A stretch of 64,000 bases of DNA from Undaria pinnatifida (taxonomy: Eukaryota > Sar > Phaeophyceae > Laminariales > Alariaceae). A program made the translations under genes and the position numbers. Where the stretch lies: assembly GCA_012845835.1 (NCBI GenBank), contig JABAKD010000027.1, positions 10,624,790 through 10,688,789 on the forward strand. Direction: 5' to 3'. Under the pieces are notes generated by a model. That model saw only the letters and a list, made by a program, of their open reading frames with translations, was not told where the DNA came from and ran no database searches. Shown one piece after another: positions 22,650-34,900 of the stretch (positions are counted from its first letter, which is position 1; every line of letters starts with the position of its first letter).

Positions 22650-23460
22650 TCATTCAGCTTTAGACCCCTCGGTTCTTCTCCCAGGATTGTATTGCCGAAA
22701 CGCGGCTTTTTTCCGTTTTTTTCACAGTTGCTGTTTCTATCCGCACCGAAGAAAGTCTCCCAACTTCAGTGTATCCGCCACAAGTATCGATAACTGTAGA
22801 CACGCCTGCGTCAGGCAAGTCTATTAACTAGATATTGCACCCCCTTGGGGCTGGTCCACACCATTCAGGTGCCAAAAGAGAGGGATATGTGGTATATTTT
22901 GTTCAAACACAAGAACACAAAGCGGTCTTACACTTCATCCCCGCATCCCGATGGAATAATCCGGGAGACGATAACTAGAAACCCCTCAATTAACGCTCAC
23001 ATCTCACATCGGATTATCAGCAATCAATCACCACCAAGAAGAACAGCCGTCACCTCTTATCATCACCAACACTACACATTATCTGGTGCTCCACTGTCCA
23101 CAGCCTTGACCCCGCGATGCTGTCAGCTGGCACGCACACGCAGGTTTTGGTCAGCGGGGCGGGGCGCGGGGTGGGCAGTCCCACCCCGTTCCCCGCCGCC
23201 CCGTATGATTCTGTGCTGTTTGATTATATGATGGCTACTTTATCGATCTCGGCCTTTCCGCGTTGCGACGTCTTGAGAAATGAAAGCTGGTTCTGAACAT
23301 TGTGACCGCCTGATGTTGCTTACGATGTGAAAATTTAAATTCGATTTAGACCATGTTCCGGCATTGAAACGTGAAAAATAACTATTAATATGGGACTACA
23401 ATAAATGTTATTTCCTCCTTTTACTATTATATATTATCGCAGCACTAAAACATGGTAGAA
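22650..23460. other. No gene seen
   Basis: This could include the expected 5' LTR of the gypsy remnant, but no matching repeat was found at 17000-17500. An ORF of 128 codons at 22845-23231 on the plus strand has mixed composition and no motif. Confidence 0.4.
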
Positions 23461-23734
23461 ACAATGAATCACTAGTTGGAACAGCGTTCATTGCACAAGT
23501 GTTTCGTTGTACTGAGACATAACTTCAAAATTATTGCTGTCTCTTTCCCGGGGGGTTCGGGAATTTGTTCAGAGAACAAATCTGAGCAGCGACCTCTGTC
23601 ATCGCTTCTTTTCGGAGGGGCTCCTCTATTTTTTCTATGGCTTGCGGCATCTTTTAGTGCGTGAAAATAGTCAAGTCATCAACGTCATGACCCGTGGTCC
23701 CTACATCAGTTTCTTTCTTTTGACGACACTGCTG

Positions 23735-24340
23735 CGCAGTGGTATAAATAGTATCATCGTAGCCGTATGGAAAGTGTTTGCTTTGAGCGATAGGGTTTTG
23801 CGTCTTTGCCTCAGGTAGTGGGACAGTACTATGTTTGTTGCTTTCTTTACGTAATGTATTTGTCCTTAATAGCTTCACTGCTGCTTCAGTGTGTAGATTG
23901 ACTTTAATTACATGTCGTGTGGCGGACAAGACAACAAGTCTCTTGGGGATATATCTACTTATCCCGCAAAATATGTATTACCGTTTTGCGTTAGACAGCA
24001 GTACAACGAGTTCTTTCTTCACGCTGTGTTCTATTATGTTTGTTCAGGGCTATTTCGTTCATGGTTTTGGCTATACTCGCTTCGTTGCTGGAGATCGTAG
24101 ATAACTTCTCACCCTGTTGCGCAGTCGTATTGACAGTAGCAGCGTATTCGTGTGAAAAGTGATTGGTTTGGATGGCAGTGGTTTGATTTTTTCTTCACGT
24201 AGCAGTAGAGTGTTATGCGTTTGGCTCTCTGTGCGTAGAGGATTTGCCTTTTTTAGCATCACGGCTGGAGTGTGTGTTGAGATGGAAATTCAATTACATT
24301 TCGTGCGGTGGAGAAGAAAAATCGATTGGGCATGTCTGCC
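23735..24340. repeat. Two diverged 386-bp tandem repeats
   Basis: The anchors G(C/T)TGCGCAGT at 23731/24116 and ATTACAT(G/T)TCGTG(T/C)GG at 23907/24294 give a period of 385-387 bp. Minus-strand translations of the two copies also align, with conserved spacing (for example RTNTLRKESNKH against LKKANPLRTESQTH). An old coding repeat is possible, but no donor or acceptor pair is convincing. Confidence 0.5.
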
Positions 24341-24479
24341 TTCCCCAGGAATTGTATATAAAAATAATGGGAACAAAGAGCGTGACCTACGCCGGCAATT
24401 GGTAAAAATCCCAACTGCATAAAGCTACTGCGCTGGCGCTCGTTGTATTTTTTTAGCCATGCATGTACGTTTCCGTGCT

Positions 24480-25830
24480 CACCCTGATACATACAGCTGC
24501 GATAAACGTAGTAGTACAGCATGTATTAGTTCAGTTTTGGAATCATTGTCATGTAGTCGTAGCACGTCAGCGATGAAGCATTGCATTAATTGGTCTTGGT
24601 TCATCGTACGACGGACCTTGCGGTTTTGTTTGTTTGTTTTATCTTCACCCTATTTTCTCAATATCCGTGCACTACTCTCGCGCTCCCTCCCAGTAGCACC
24701 TCAGATCCGGGGAGGCATAACACGGATAGGTCGGAGAGTTCAGGATGTGAAGTGCTCTTCCTTTACTGCACTACTACCAGGCTGGTGAGGTTTGTCTAAA
24801 TATCGTAGCTGGTATCGGATGAGAAGATTTTAATAGGATAAGTGCCAACTACAACGTACAACAACGACGGACCACCTACAAAAGAGAATAAAACAAAAAG
24901 AATACCGCGTGGGCGATGAGGTGCTTTTCGCAAACGAATGTGCATAGTACGACAACTGCGAAAGGTTCCCTACGGCCGGCAACGAAGGTGGGGATACAAC
25001 TTTATTAAGAAGCAAAATTAGGCGGACACCCTTCACAAACGAATGAAAAATCCCTAGATAACGCAAACATGATGCACATGACCAGCCGAATTGCGACCGC
25101 GTAAATAATTGCGATCTTAGAGTTTGTAGGATTTGACCCAATAGGCCAAGGTTTTTTGCGCGACCTATCATGCAACGTAACTATCCAAATTGCGGTTGTT
25201 TTGCTTCATGTCCGCAGGGCTTGAACCAATAAAATACGGGAAAGTGCGAGTAGGTGTGAAGGATACGATGCACGAAGATAAGAAAGGCTGCAAGACGGCC
25301 CTCATACGTCCAGAAGAACACGGGTTATACCAGCTTTAATTCCCTAATTATTATGTCATTGCGGTTGGTGCTGTTGATTCAGAAGTGGCTCAGTGCGAAG
25401 AGGACACGCAGCGGACATGGTCAGTCACCTTACTGGCCCCGGATGCTTGATTGGGGTAAAATATCATAACCAATGCACTAGACACGTTTCGTCGCCACAC
25501 TAAAGGGTCAGGTGGCGTGTGGTCTGATTAATCCGATCGAAATGTGATGAATGAAGCTCGGAATCGGAATCACTAAAAACACGGTAGCTATTGATAGTAG
25601 TACATTGCTACTACTAATTGTCTCTATCGAACTCTTGGCATTACCTTACATACTGTACGTGCAGACCATGATTGTGTGTGGTGACTTTTTTACTTTACCA
25701 AGAATTGAATCGAACATTTCGAAGTGCTGCCATGCCCTACCCGAAGCATGGGTGCCGGCGAATGCCGACACCCATGCGGAGCCCTTGTGTAAATTTTATA
25801 AAGAACAACCCTCTCAGATAAAAAAAAACT
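24480..25830. other. No gene supported
   Basis: Short ORFs only, the longest being 113 codons on the minus strand at 24830-25171 with a hydrophobic end. The 25551-25841 plus ORF (96 codons) starts with ATG and a hydrophobic N-terminal third (TLLLLIVSIELLALPYILYV), a possible membrane segment, but nothing else supports it. Confidence 0.35.
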
Positions 25831-25842
25831 CACCTACATAGT

Positions 25843-25935
25843 GTACTACAAGTACCAACAACGCAGCTGGCGAATATGATTATTGATCTGAAATTCGTTG
25901 AACTCACGGCTGACGTCCTTGAAAATATTTTGATA
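25843..25935. repeat. Dispersed repeat shared with 37370-37460
   Basis: Both places share TACAAGTACCAACAA, then GAAATTCGT(C/T)GAACTCACGG and GTCCT. The second half also resembles the end of the non-LTR RT remnants near 42085 and 50345, so this may be the 3' end of the same retroelement family. Confidence 0.5.
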
Positions 25936-26399
25936 AAATGGATACCACAGCTACTGTACAGGGTACTCTGTCGGTGAACAGCTTTCCTAGTTCACAGGCC
26001 GATGCTCGACTGATTACTGAATCATTTTTATCGACGGTTCTAGTTTCGACGGTGTTTCTGTGATAACAATCGGAATTCGACACGAAATTTGCGGTCAATA
26101 TAGATGTGTGGTGCCTTCACGAGAAAATGTGCCGCCCGCGTCGAATTCTACGATAGAGGTGCACCACTTTTTTTCTAATACTACCCCTCAATTTGGGAGC
26201 TGAAGACCTCTCCCAAAACGTGATTTGAAAAGAACAAAACTGCACCCGGATGCAAAAACGTATGGTCTAGGTACGCAACGAGAATCATGCAAAACAAAAA
26301 TACCGTATTTCCGACGATTTTGGGTTAAGGAGCATGCCACCCGTCATTCAGAAAACCAAAAAGCACGAAACTGCTGCCTCTATCGTAGCATGCGTCCCA

Positions 26400-26625
26400 C
26401 ATCGCAAACCTTACACTCCTGAACTCGGCAGGAGCTCATGGCTAGCGTTGCTGAAACACCCGGCCCCGTAGGAGTACGCGGATTGACGAACCACGCCAGC
26501 AAACAAGGTGAGTTATTATGCCTTTATCTTCGATGCAGCTGCCAAACGGTCGGCTACATGTTACAGTAGGTGAGAACCGACACGCTTACGCACAAAATGG
26601 CAAACCCATGGATGTCAGTGCGCGT
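26400..26625 (+). repeat. Diverged repeat, copy 1 (pair with 30085-30305)
   Basis: The two copies share CTGAACTC(G/A)GCAGGAGC, a GATGCAGCT segment and a segment coding LHVTV...HAYA...G(K/T)PM in both. Similarity seems kept at the protein level (plus strand) although the DNA differs by short indels. Product unknown. Confidence 0.5.
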
Positions 26626-26799
26626 CTTTCCCCAAACGCGACAACACGCCCCCAACGTAACCGACAAGCTCGGAGGGACTTGGGAAAAGATGACAAACTA
26701 TGAAGAAAAGGACGGGCACATTGTCCACGGCCAGGATGGAACGAGAAATTCGTCGATCATATCACCACAAATGAACGACCGAAGCAGCGAATGACCTGA

Positions 26800-28270
26800 C
26801 AAGTGTGCAGCCAAAGATACACGCAATAAAACCTCTCTCTTAATGCAATTCCCAAAACATATATGTTTCTCCTGTACTACGAAACAGATACAGCGTCGAG
26901 ACAAAAGCCTACGACGAAAGCACGCAGTGCGCAACCGCAAGACATCTGAATATTTTGCGCCATATGAAGGCGCAAATATTGTTGCGAATATTTCGACAGT
27001 CGCTCTCGCAGCCAGCGAACTGACCAGGGCCGCTTGAAAAAGCCGGGAATTATACGATCACAATAAGGCGGAATAAAAAAAGATTGAGGTATGCTCCGTT
27101 TAGACTACATGTAACCTACTGAACAGGTTGTCTGACAGATTCACAAACCTGCCCAAAACAGTACACACAAAATGTCTCACAACAAACACGATATATCATT
27201 GGCCACCTTGAGAGCAACTATAACGGCATCTCAAGCGCATACATCCAAACGATGAAAAAAACCTCTAGGGCACGTGCTATCCACCTCAAGACCATTGTCA
27301 TGACGAAATGCCCGCGTACAGCAGCTTACTATCAGCAGGCAACAATCGGATTCAGTGTCAGGAACGCCCATGCGAATCTATTTGAAACATCTTATCACTA
27401 TGTTGTGACCGTGCAAAGAACAGCATACCGATCTCAAACGAGTTCAGACGGGTCTCAGTACGGAAACACGATATATTCAAAACTATGAAACAAAGCTACC
27501 AATACTACGGCGACGGAGTGATATCTTGGGAACGATCTAGTAAGATGTGGTCTACCCGTTCCATTTTACGCTACCCAGTTTAACCGTTACCCGTAACGGG
27601 AAATCAATGTCCCCTAGCTGTGGCAATACCTATTATTTTGCTCACCCCATTCAAGCCCCACATAGGGACTCCCGTATCAGTTTCAGCACGCCAATCCAGC
27701 CTGACAGCCGCCGCCATTTTCCTACGTTTATTCGAGTTTCTCCTGCTATTAATATTAATAGTGAATATTCTCTTACCACCAGCCCTCATATTAGCCAGTA
27801 CAAATAACCCTAACCCTCATATTAATAGCCGGAATCCGATTCTGTTGTTCGTCGCTTCTGGCGTCGGCATGATCCCATTTACGGCCTGCGTTCAATCCAA
27901 GTGTCGCCAGATACGAATATATGGTTGACGAAGATGTCAGCACAATCGCTGTCGTGGGTTTGGGTTTGTCAATCCGACCCAAATCAAAAACCGCGCCTCG
28001 TCCTTGTTATGGCAATACATCAGTACCAACCAGTACGGATGAAGCCGCGGCCAGGTCAAGTACCCGATACCCAGGTCGCACCGCTGACAGGCGTTCCCTG
28101 CCGTTACTATGGTATTGGGATTTCTGCCGCGTTCGTCAATTAACCCGTTCGCCACAGCAAAAACTAGATTCTTTCTTCTTGATCGACTGAAGAGCTAACG
28201 CAGTCGGTAGGTGCAGCGTATTTGATAGTGTAATTGTTTCCCTCGAACACCTCACGCACTATCATCTCCG
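26800..28270. other. No gene supported
   Basis: A+T-rich sequence with overlapping short ORFs. A short stretch near 27805 contains two CCCTAA-type hexamers next to a repeated CTCATATTA(AT/GC) motif. Nothing else was recognised. Confidence 0.35.
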
Positions 28271-28284
28271 ATGATCTGGCGGAA

Positions 28285-29113
28285 TCACTCTCCACTATGG
28301 TAATACTGCGCTATCGTTTTTATCTCCTGCCACGGCCCTCCCTCCCTCAACCGTAAGTTCCGCGTGGTCACAACGCTCTCTACAGATGACTCCAGCAACA
28401 CAGGCGAGGCAAAAACCTTTGTTTCCTTCGTAACAGCACATTCCGCACGTGAAACAGGGACATCCTTGGATCGGGCTCGAACCGGAATCTCAGGAGGTAT
28501 TGCACTTTGGCCGGATGTTTTGCTCACTCCGACAGAACATACACCAAGGTCACAGCCAGTAAATCTCTCAGGCCTTTACACCTGAGTGTACCTTGGTCCC
28601 ATCGCTCGAATTTTCGTGAAATTCCTCGATCACTTCACGTTGGTAATACTGTTTTCGCGTGACACTTGCGGAAATGGCCACGTCACGTCCATGATGGTTC
28701 CGTACATTGCCAGCGACGCAACCCATTCGTTCGCGACAGCTCCGAGGACGACGGTTCGCCTCACGCGCCCACTGCATGTCTGTCCAGCGGAATGCTGGAG
28801 CCCTGGTGAGCTTCATAACAGCGCTCGGGTCCTTCGGTGTTGACGTATTGCCTACGAACAGTGATGGACAACATTCGCGAAACGCGACTGGCTGCAGCGC
28901 TTCTAGCCTGATGCGGCCATCCGTCTTAGCCATGGATGGTCTCCACGTGCCGAACATGTCTCCGTCTACCTTGACGTGGCCGCAACTCCAAGTCTCGTTC
29001 AAGACTTCGCGCATAGCCTTGTTCATGTTGAAGACATGCTGGTGGACTTGGTTGGCGCCCACTAGCGGAGGTACAACACGGGCAGTTGGTTGCAGCCGTG
29101 CAATGACGGGCAC
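28285..29113 (-). CDS. Unassigned protein-like ORFs, possibly one gene in pieces
   Basis: The minus frame 28568-29113 (181 codons) has good amino-acid mix and polar/charged segments, such as NKAMREVLNETWSCGHVKVD and GRDVAISASVTRKQYYQREV. A second frame, 28285-28527, contains SRAECAVTKETKVFASPVLL. They are in different frames with 40 bases between, so an intron or frameshift would be needed. No family was recognised; an old transposon gene or a host gene are both possible. Confidence 0.4.
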
Positions 29114-29524
29114 TCCAACGATACTTCCTGATGGTTAAGCCGCGTGCTGTAAACAGACTGGTCAACCGCATGCGGTGGTCGGGAAGTTGTTTCCATGAGA
29201 CGAACACCTTCCAACACCGTCAACGTCACGCAACATCGTACTGTGACGCCGACATCGCCTGCTTTGATGCTGTACCCTTGAAATTTTGTACGAATTCACC
29301 GCATGGTTCTGGATCCGGACTGGTTAGTTGTGGAAAGAGGGCGTGGACATTGCTCCGTTGCAGCCCTCAAAGAACCGCAACCAGATCTTCTGAACGTATC
29401 GCTCATTTCCCACCAGCGTGATGTTTCCTTCTAGCAGCAGGGTGCTAGTACGGTCGATATGTGTGCATGGTCTACCGTCAAGGTATGCACGCCTTATTGT
29501 TGTTGGTCGTGTCCTTGTTCCTGC

Positions 29525-29845
29525 TTACCGTGGTGCCCCCTGGGCGTCGACTGAATTCTCACAGCAGCAGGGTCCAGGCTGACATCGCTTGTAGATGCAG
29601 TCGTCATCGAGGCTGAGGCTACGTCCTCTGTTCGACGCTACGCATACGCTGCGCGTGCGATCACCGGCACATTGGTTCGACCATCGCAATGTAGTTACGA
29701 CGATTTCGTCCATGTACTGACGTGCGGTGCGAAAAAAACAATGCTTTACAAATAAAATGTCCTCACCGCTGTTTGAACATTTCCTCAGGATACCTCGTTC
29801 ACCCTTTGCAAGTCGTTTCCACATATCTAACTGTCGGCGCTCCAC
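29525..29845 (-). CDS. Unassigned ORF with Cys-rich end
   Basis: A 106-codon ORF; a second Met-led start lies at YMDEIVVTTLRWSN. The C-terminal part has seven Cys in about 50 residues (CAGDRTRSVCVASN and CIYKRCQPGPCCCEN). No signal peptide or known domain was recognised. It may continue across unseen splice sites. Confidence 0.3.
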   Translation of the reverse strand: MERRQLDMWKRLAKGERGILRKCSNSGEDILFVKHCFFRTARQYMDEIVVTTLRWSNQCAGDRTRSVCVASNRGRSLSLDDDCIYKRCQPGPCCCENSVDAQGAPR

Positions 29846-30084
29846 GCTCGCGCCCAGTTATCGCCCCGTTTGTGGTCTCCAAGCTCGTACTTACTCCTCT
29901 ATTTCTTGTACTCTCCCCCTCTCCATGAAAAGGCTAGATTTGTTTTTCAACCGTTCTCGGCTTGGTTTTTCACTTTCGCATCGCTTCAAATAAGCTCGAG
30001 TTTCGTCACGGGCCGCAAAATATTCGATCGAATTATGGTGCCTTCGCGAGAAAGAATCCCTCCGTGAGAACATGGGCCACCCAT

Positions 30085-30305
30085 ATCACAACACCTACAC
30101 CCCTGAACTCAGCAGGAGCCCGAAGCTAGCATCTCTGCAACCCTCGGCTCGGTAGAAGGGCCAGGATGGACGGACCACACCAGAAAATAGAGTGAAATAT
30201 TATGTCTGCATCGTTGATGCAGCTCCGAAGGGGTGGTTACACGTTACGGTTCGTGATATATTTCATGCTTACGCATATGATGGCACACCCATGCATGCCG
30301 ATGTG
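30085..30305 (+). repeat. Diverged repeat, copy 2 (pair with 26400-26625)
   Basis: The plus frame reads VDAAPKGWLHVTVRDIFHAY, matching copy 1 at several positions. An upstream GGTGCCTTCGCGAGAAA near 30040 also matches 26110, so the repeat may extend further left in both copies with an insertion in copy 1. Confidence 0.5.
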
Positions 30306-30309
30306 TCTG

Positions 30310-31770
30310 CCGCCAGACGCCACATATATTGCTTTGGATTTTGGTGCTCGGTGTTTAGGCGTTGGTACTTACATTGCGTTTCGTTTGGTCTTGGGCAGTA
30401 TATGAAATTGAAAGCATAATCTGACAGAAACGACCTTTTTTTGATTGAAGAACTAGAGTGATAAATTGGAGGTATAGAGTTGTTTCGGGACCCGTCAAGT
30501 GTTGACATATCGCCAATGAAGAGTTTACTGGCGTAAGCACTAATACAACGGTGCTGGCATTTTCACCCAAAAGGATTTTTCTGAGCGATGCCCGTTTGAT
30601 CACTGTGCTCCATTACGTTGGGCGTCGACTACTGATTACTAGACTGTTGAGTTCGAGGCAGTAATGTTTAGAATTATGTTTAATATTTGAATCATGTACT
30701 CTAGTTCAGTGAACATGCTTTGGATGGTTCGCTTTAGATGAATTTGATCATGGCTGTTCACACAGTCAGGGGCTATGTTGGTTTAATATTTCATACAAGT
30801 ATTATAACATCCGGTGGTCGGTGTGTGTAACCGTAATATCTGCGGAGATGCCGTGGATCTCGTTGTTTCCCGAACGGGTACAATAATTCGGTATGTGGTC
30901 GTGACTCGGGGGTCACGCATGTGACAGAAGACAACGCCCTTACGTCAGTGTTGTTTGATATACTCTTGCGGCACTTTACCAAGTACCGATGTTGTGTACA
31001 CAATATATATTTGCAGATTTTCCCCTCTTCTCCCAGCCATGATGGCGGTCCGGGTATCGAGAATCCACCCCCCCTGAGGCAGCCTGCACCGTGCAACTTT
31101 CTATCGATTACTCCCGTATGGGAACTGTGTATGCCAACACGAAGGAACTTTGTTCGGCGGTGTTTTGTTGCGTAGACATATATCTAGCTAGGTGCGGCAT
31201 ATCGTTGTGCGTCCTATGCGGTGACACAAATGACACGTTGGACGGGCACGAGTATGCGCCGTAGATGTCGGAGAAGTCGGGGATAACACAGTGCGAGCGC
31301 GTGGGACCACAAACAACTACTTACAGTCATCAAAGACCAAGAAACAAAAATACGCCCATACCTCTCGTACACCTACACCATGGTCGTGTCGGCAGATAAG
31401 AAAAGAGCGGGAGGTAAATCGATCGTCAAATGCATGGCTCGGGGGGTACAATTTAGACCTAATTTTAGAGTGAACCCGTTCTAAAGAGAAAAAGAACCGG
31501 GTGTGCCCGTTTTTTGTTTTTTTTGCCCTTTGTACTATGTAGCCCACTGAAACTGCGAGGTGTTCGGAAAATGTGAGCAGGAACACACGCTGTTCGAATT
31601 ATTTTTTTTTCGCAAAGGGTTGGCAATTAGAAACTCGCCGGTGGTGTCCGCCAGGATGCGCAACCCGCAGTGAAAAGTGTACGTTTTCAGACGCCACTAT
31701 TATTTGAGAAGCCACGCTCGGAAGCAAAACAAAATCCCCCATGAAACCGAAAAATGCTAGTTCAGCGCGC
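30310..31770. other. No gene supported; downstream side of Array II
   Basis: If Array II is transcribed from the minus strand, the exons after 31779 should lie here or further left. Candidates are the minus ORFs 31317-31586 and 30791-31096, but neither continues the PT-rich composition nor has clear splice sites. T-rich and A-rich tracts lie near 31500-31610. Confidence 0.35.
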
Positions 31771-31778
31771 GATATTAC

Positions 31779-31907
31779 CTATGGTGGGACCCGTCGTTGA
31801 GAGAAGCATAGTTGGAGCATCCGATTGGTAGGTTGGAGATTCAGTCGGCGCCAGAGAAAATATTATCCCGTGAGGTGTGGGAACCGTGGTAGGTGATGTC
31901 GTTGGCC
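31779..31907 (-). CDS. Array II terminal short exon (129 bp)
   Basis: Acceptor GTGGCAG|GGCC and donor ATAG|GTAATA, phase 1 at both ends, 43 codons. It starts with the common [10 protein letters not shown] but then departs from types A and B ([17 protein letters not shown]). It is the leftmost recognisable PT exon and may be the end of the repeat region of the protein. Confidence 0.6.
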
Positions 31908-34900
31908 CTGCCACAGGCGTTTGGAGAGAGTGGTTCGACCGGAGCGAACGGATGCGAGGCCGACGGGGATGGGAATGAGTTGCACGCGCCACGTAATACA
32001 CACGTTGCCATCTCCCCGAAGACCTACAGAGGCGGTTAGTCTGGACAACATTGTGAAGTAGTGGGGGCAGTCCCAGTCCCTTCACGTTGAAGCGCGTGGA
32101 TCAGAGAAGTACACAACATTTGAAACTCTTCAACAGGGGTATTCCTACGACGCAGTCTGTCCGGTTAAATTCTTCAACACATCAGTATCTACAAACGTTA
32201 TAGGCGCGGATACTGTCCGTTTGGACTTTAAGGCTTTCAAAGAACAAATGTCGCTAGCGACTCCCCACGTAGCGTAACTACGAACTTTTCAGACATCTCT
32301 ACCGGAGGCACCACGCGTGCTAGCAAAACAAAGTGTGACCACTACCCTTAGACTGTGCTTCTCCTACAGCACACTCAAATACCTGCACTGGGAGCTTCGG
32401 AGCGTGGGTACACTGTTGAAGGCTCGGGAGAGGGAACGCCTGTCGGCACTGAAATAGCAGCCGGTTGCCCTGTTGGAGATGCAGTCGGTCTCCGTGTATA
32501 AAACCAAGTCGATGTATATGTGGGATGGATCGTTGGGGATGCTGTCGGCCCTGGAATCGGTTGTTGGGGAATCGGAATCAAGAGGAGGCGTTTCAATCCG
32601 AAGCCGTCAGCGACTACACTCAAAATAGTTCCATGTCCCACACCATGCGTTTACCCCACACCATGCGAAGTTTCATAGTAGTTTATCCGGACATCGCTGT
32701 GACACATGGAGGGGCAGGTCCTCATCGTTGGGACGTTTGTTCGAGCGGTGACCATTTCGTTGACACTGCGACGCGGATATTTATTTCGAGGGCGATTGCC
32801 CTGCAGTGCACTAGAACACAGAATAAACAGGTACAAATGCCGGTTGGACGCATAGCCCTCACCAAGCATTGTTTCTTAGCGTGTCTGCACGCGTACGTAC
32901 CTGGGCTTGGACCCTCCGAGCGTGGGTTTACAGTTGAAGGCCCGGGAGAAGGACCAGTTGTCGAAATTGGAACACCGGCCGGTTGCTCGCTTGGAAATGC
33001 ATACGGACTCAATGTTGAAAAGAAATTTGGCGGAGATGTGGGAACGTTCGTTGGTGATGCGGTTGGCCCTGTAATCGGTTGTTGGGAAGAGAAACGCCCA
33101 CCCGGGGCATACTGGTTAAGAGCTGTCAGGGGTTACAGCGAGTTCCACGTGCCTCAAGAATATGCACATAATCCCACGTACGCGAAGTTCTTGGAGGCGG
33201 TTAGTCCGGACAACGAGGAGCAAACTTCGTGGACAGTCCACGCTCTTCGAGACGTGTGGCTCCGAGCGGTAAACATTCCGATGACCTGTGCGTAGGTGAG
33301 GGAACGCTAAAGAGCTACTGCCCTGTAACATACTAGAACTATGGTGTGTACAAATCGTGTGAACAGGAATATCTCCCGTTTTGACTCAAGGTCTTTCCAC
33401 AGCACTCTAACGCCTTGATCCTCGCTTCAAGCATTCGCGATGAAAAGCGTAACGAGGTGTAACTGTTGTTTTTGTCAGAAATCGCTTACCAAAGAATCAC
33501 GCAAGAGACTCTCCTTGTGCAAACATTGCGCCTGCTGCTGTACGCGCAAAAAATATCAAGTTGGACCCTTCATGTTTGGTGACATTGAACGATTCACGGC
33601 CCGGCAGCACTCGTGAACACGGCAGTATCAATGAACGATTTAGACAGTAAAACGCGCCGTTTATGCACCTAGACCTTCAATGAACCCATGTGTCAAGCAA
33701 ACCGCTAAATAGTAACTGCTGACTCTCAGGGATTGCCACCAGATGCATCCCGCGTACCAGCACAATAAAATGTGCACAATATTCTTAGACTGTGCTTCGC
33801 CGACTGCACGCGCACAAACCTGCACTTGGACCTTTGGAGGGTGTGTACGCAGTTGAAGGCCCGGAAGAGGCAACCCTTGTCGGCCATGGAGTATCAGGCG
33901 GTTGTGCTGTTGGAGATGCAGTCGGTGCCGATGTATAAAGGGGGGTCGGAGTATTTGTAGCAAGCATCGTTGGGGATGTTGTTGGCCCTGGAATCGATTG
34001 TTGGGGAATCAGGATCAAGAGGATGTGTTAGAATCAGAAGTCGTCATCGACTTTACTCAAATTAGTTCCATGTCCCACACCACACCTGTATCCTACCCAC
34101 GCAAAGCCTTACAGTGACAAATCTGGACAGAGCGCTGTGACTAGTGTTGGATATCGTACGCAAAGGTTTGATACATTGTTCAACAAAAATTATATTTTTG
34201 AATCGAAAAATGTTTAGTATTTCGAAACGATTTATATACCCCCCCCCACTACTCTCTCGAACACTCCGCCCTATCCGCGTCGGTTGTATGACTTACAGGA
34301 TATACATGATAAACTGGTGCATTCTGTCCGAAACCGTTAGATATATCCCCGTAAAAGTTTTATTGTTTCCACGCATAGATTGAGTTGCCCTGCCCGTTCC
34401 CGTCCCCCCCCCCCCCCCCCCCCCCCCGCTCCCCCCCGCTCCCTGTTGTTCAAACCCAGGCCCCACGCCCTTAAAAACTCACCGGTTTTACGACTTACAG
34501 GATACACTTGATAAACTGATGCATTTCCTTCAGCAACTGTCAGAATTTGTCCCCCTCAAAAACGGGTTTTATAGTTTACGCGCACAGACTGACTTACATC
34601 ACCCTGTTGACCCTGATAGCTACACTGAAGTTCCAAGGGGAGTCACGGACCTGTATCCTTAATGAGGACACACAACCCGTAATACGCGCGATCGGAGTAT
34701 CACACACAGCTTGAAAATATGAGCTACGACAAAATCTTCGATCTCACCGCTGGACTGTATTTTCATTTTCAAAATATAATTTGATAAACGATAACGTTTT
34801 GATAAAAGGATAAAATGCCGACGTTGCCCGGGGGCCGGGGGGGGCAGTAGTTCAGGACTTCCCATGTGAAGCCGGACACCCTATGGGATCATCCCTATGT

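Noticed and set aside
17000-23400. LTRs of the gypsy element
   Set aside because: I compared 17000-17520 with 22650-23400 by eye and found no direct repeat; a computed self-alignment would be decisive.
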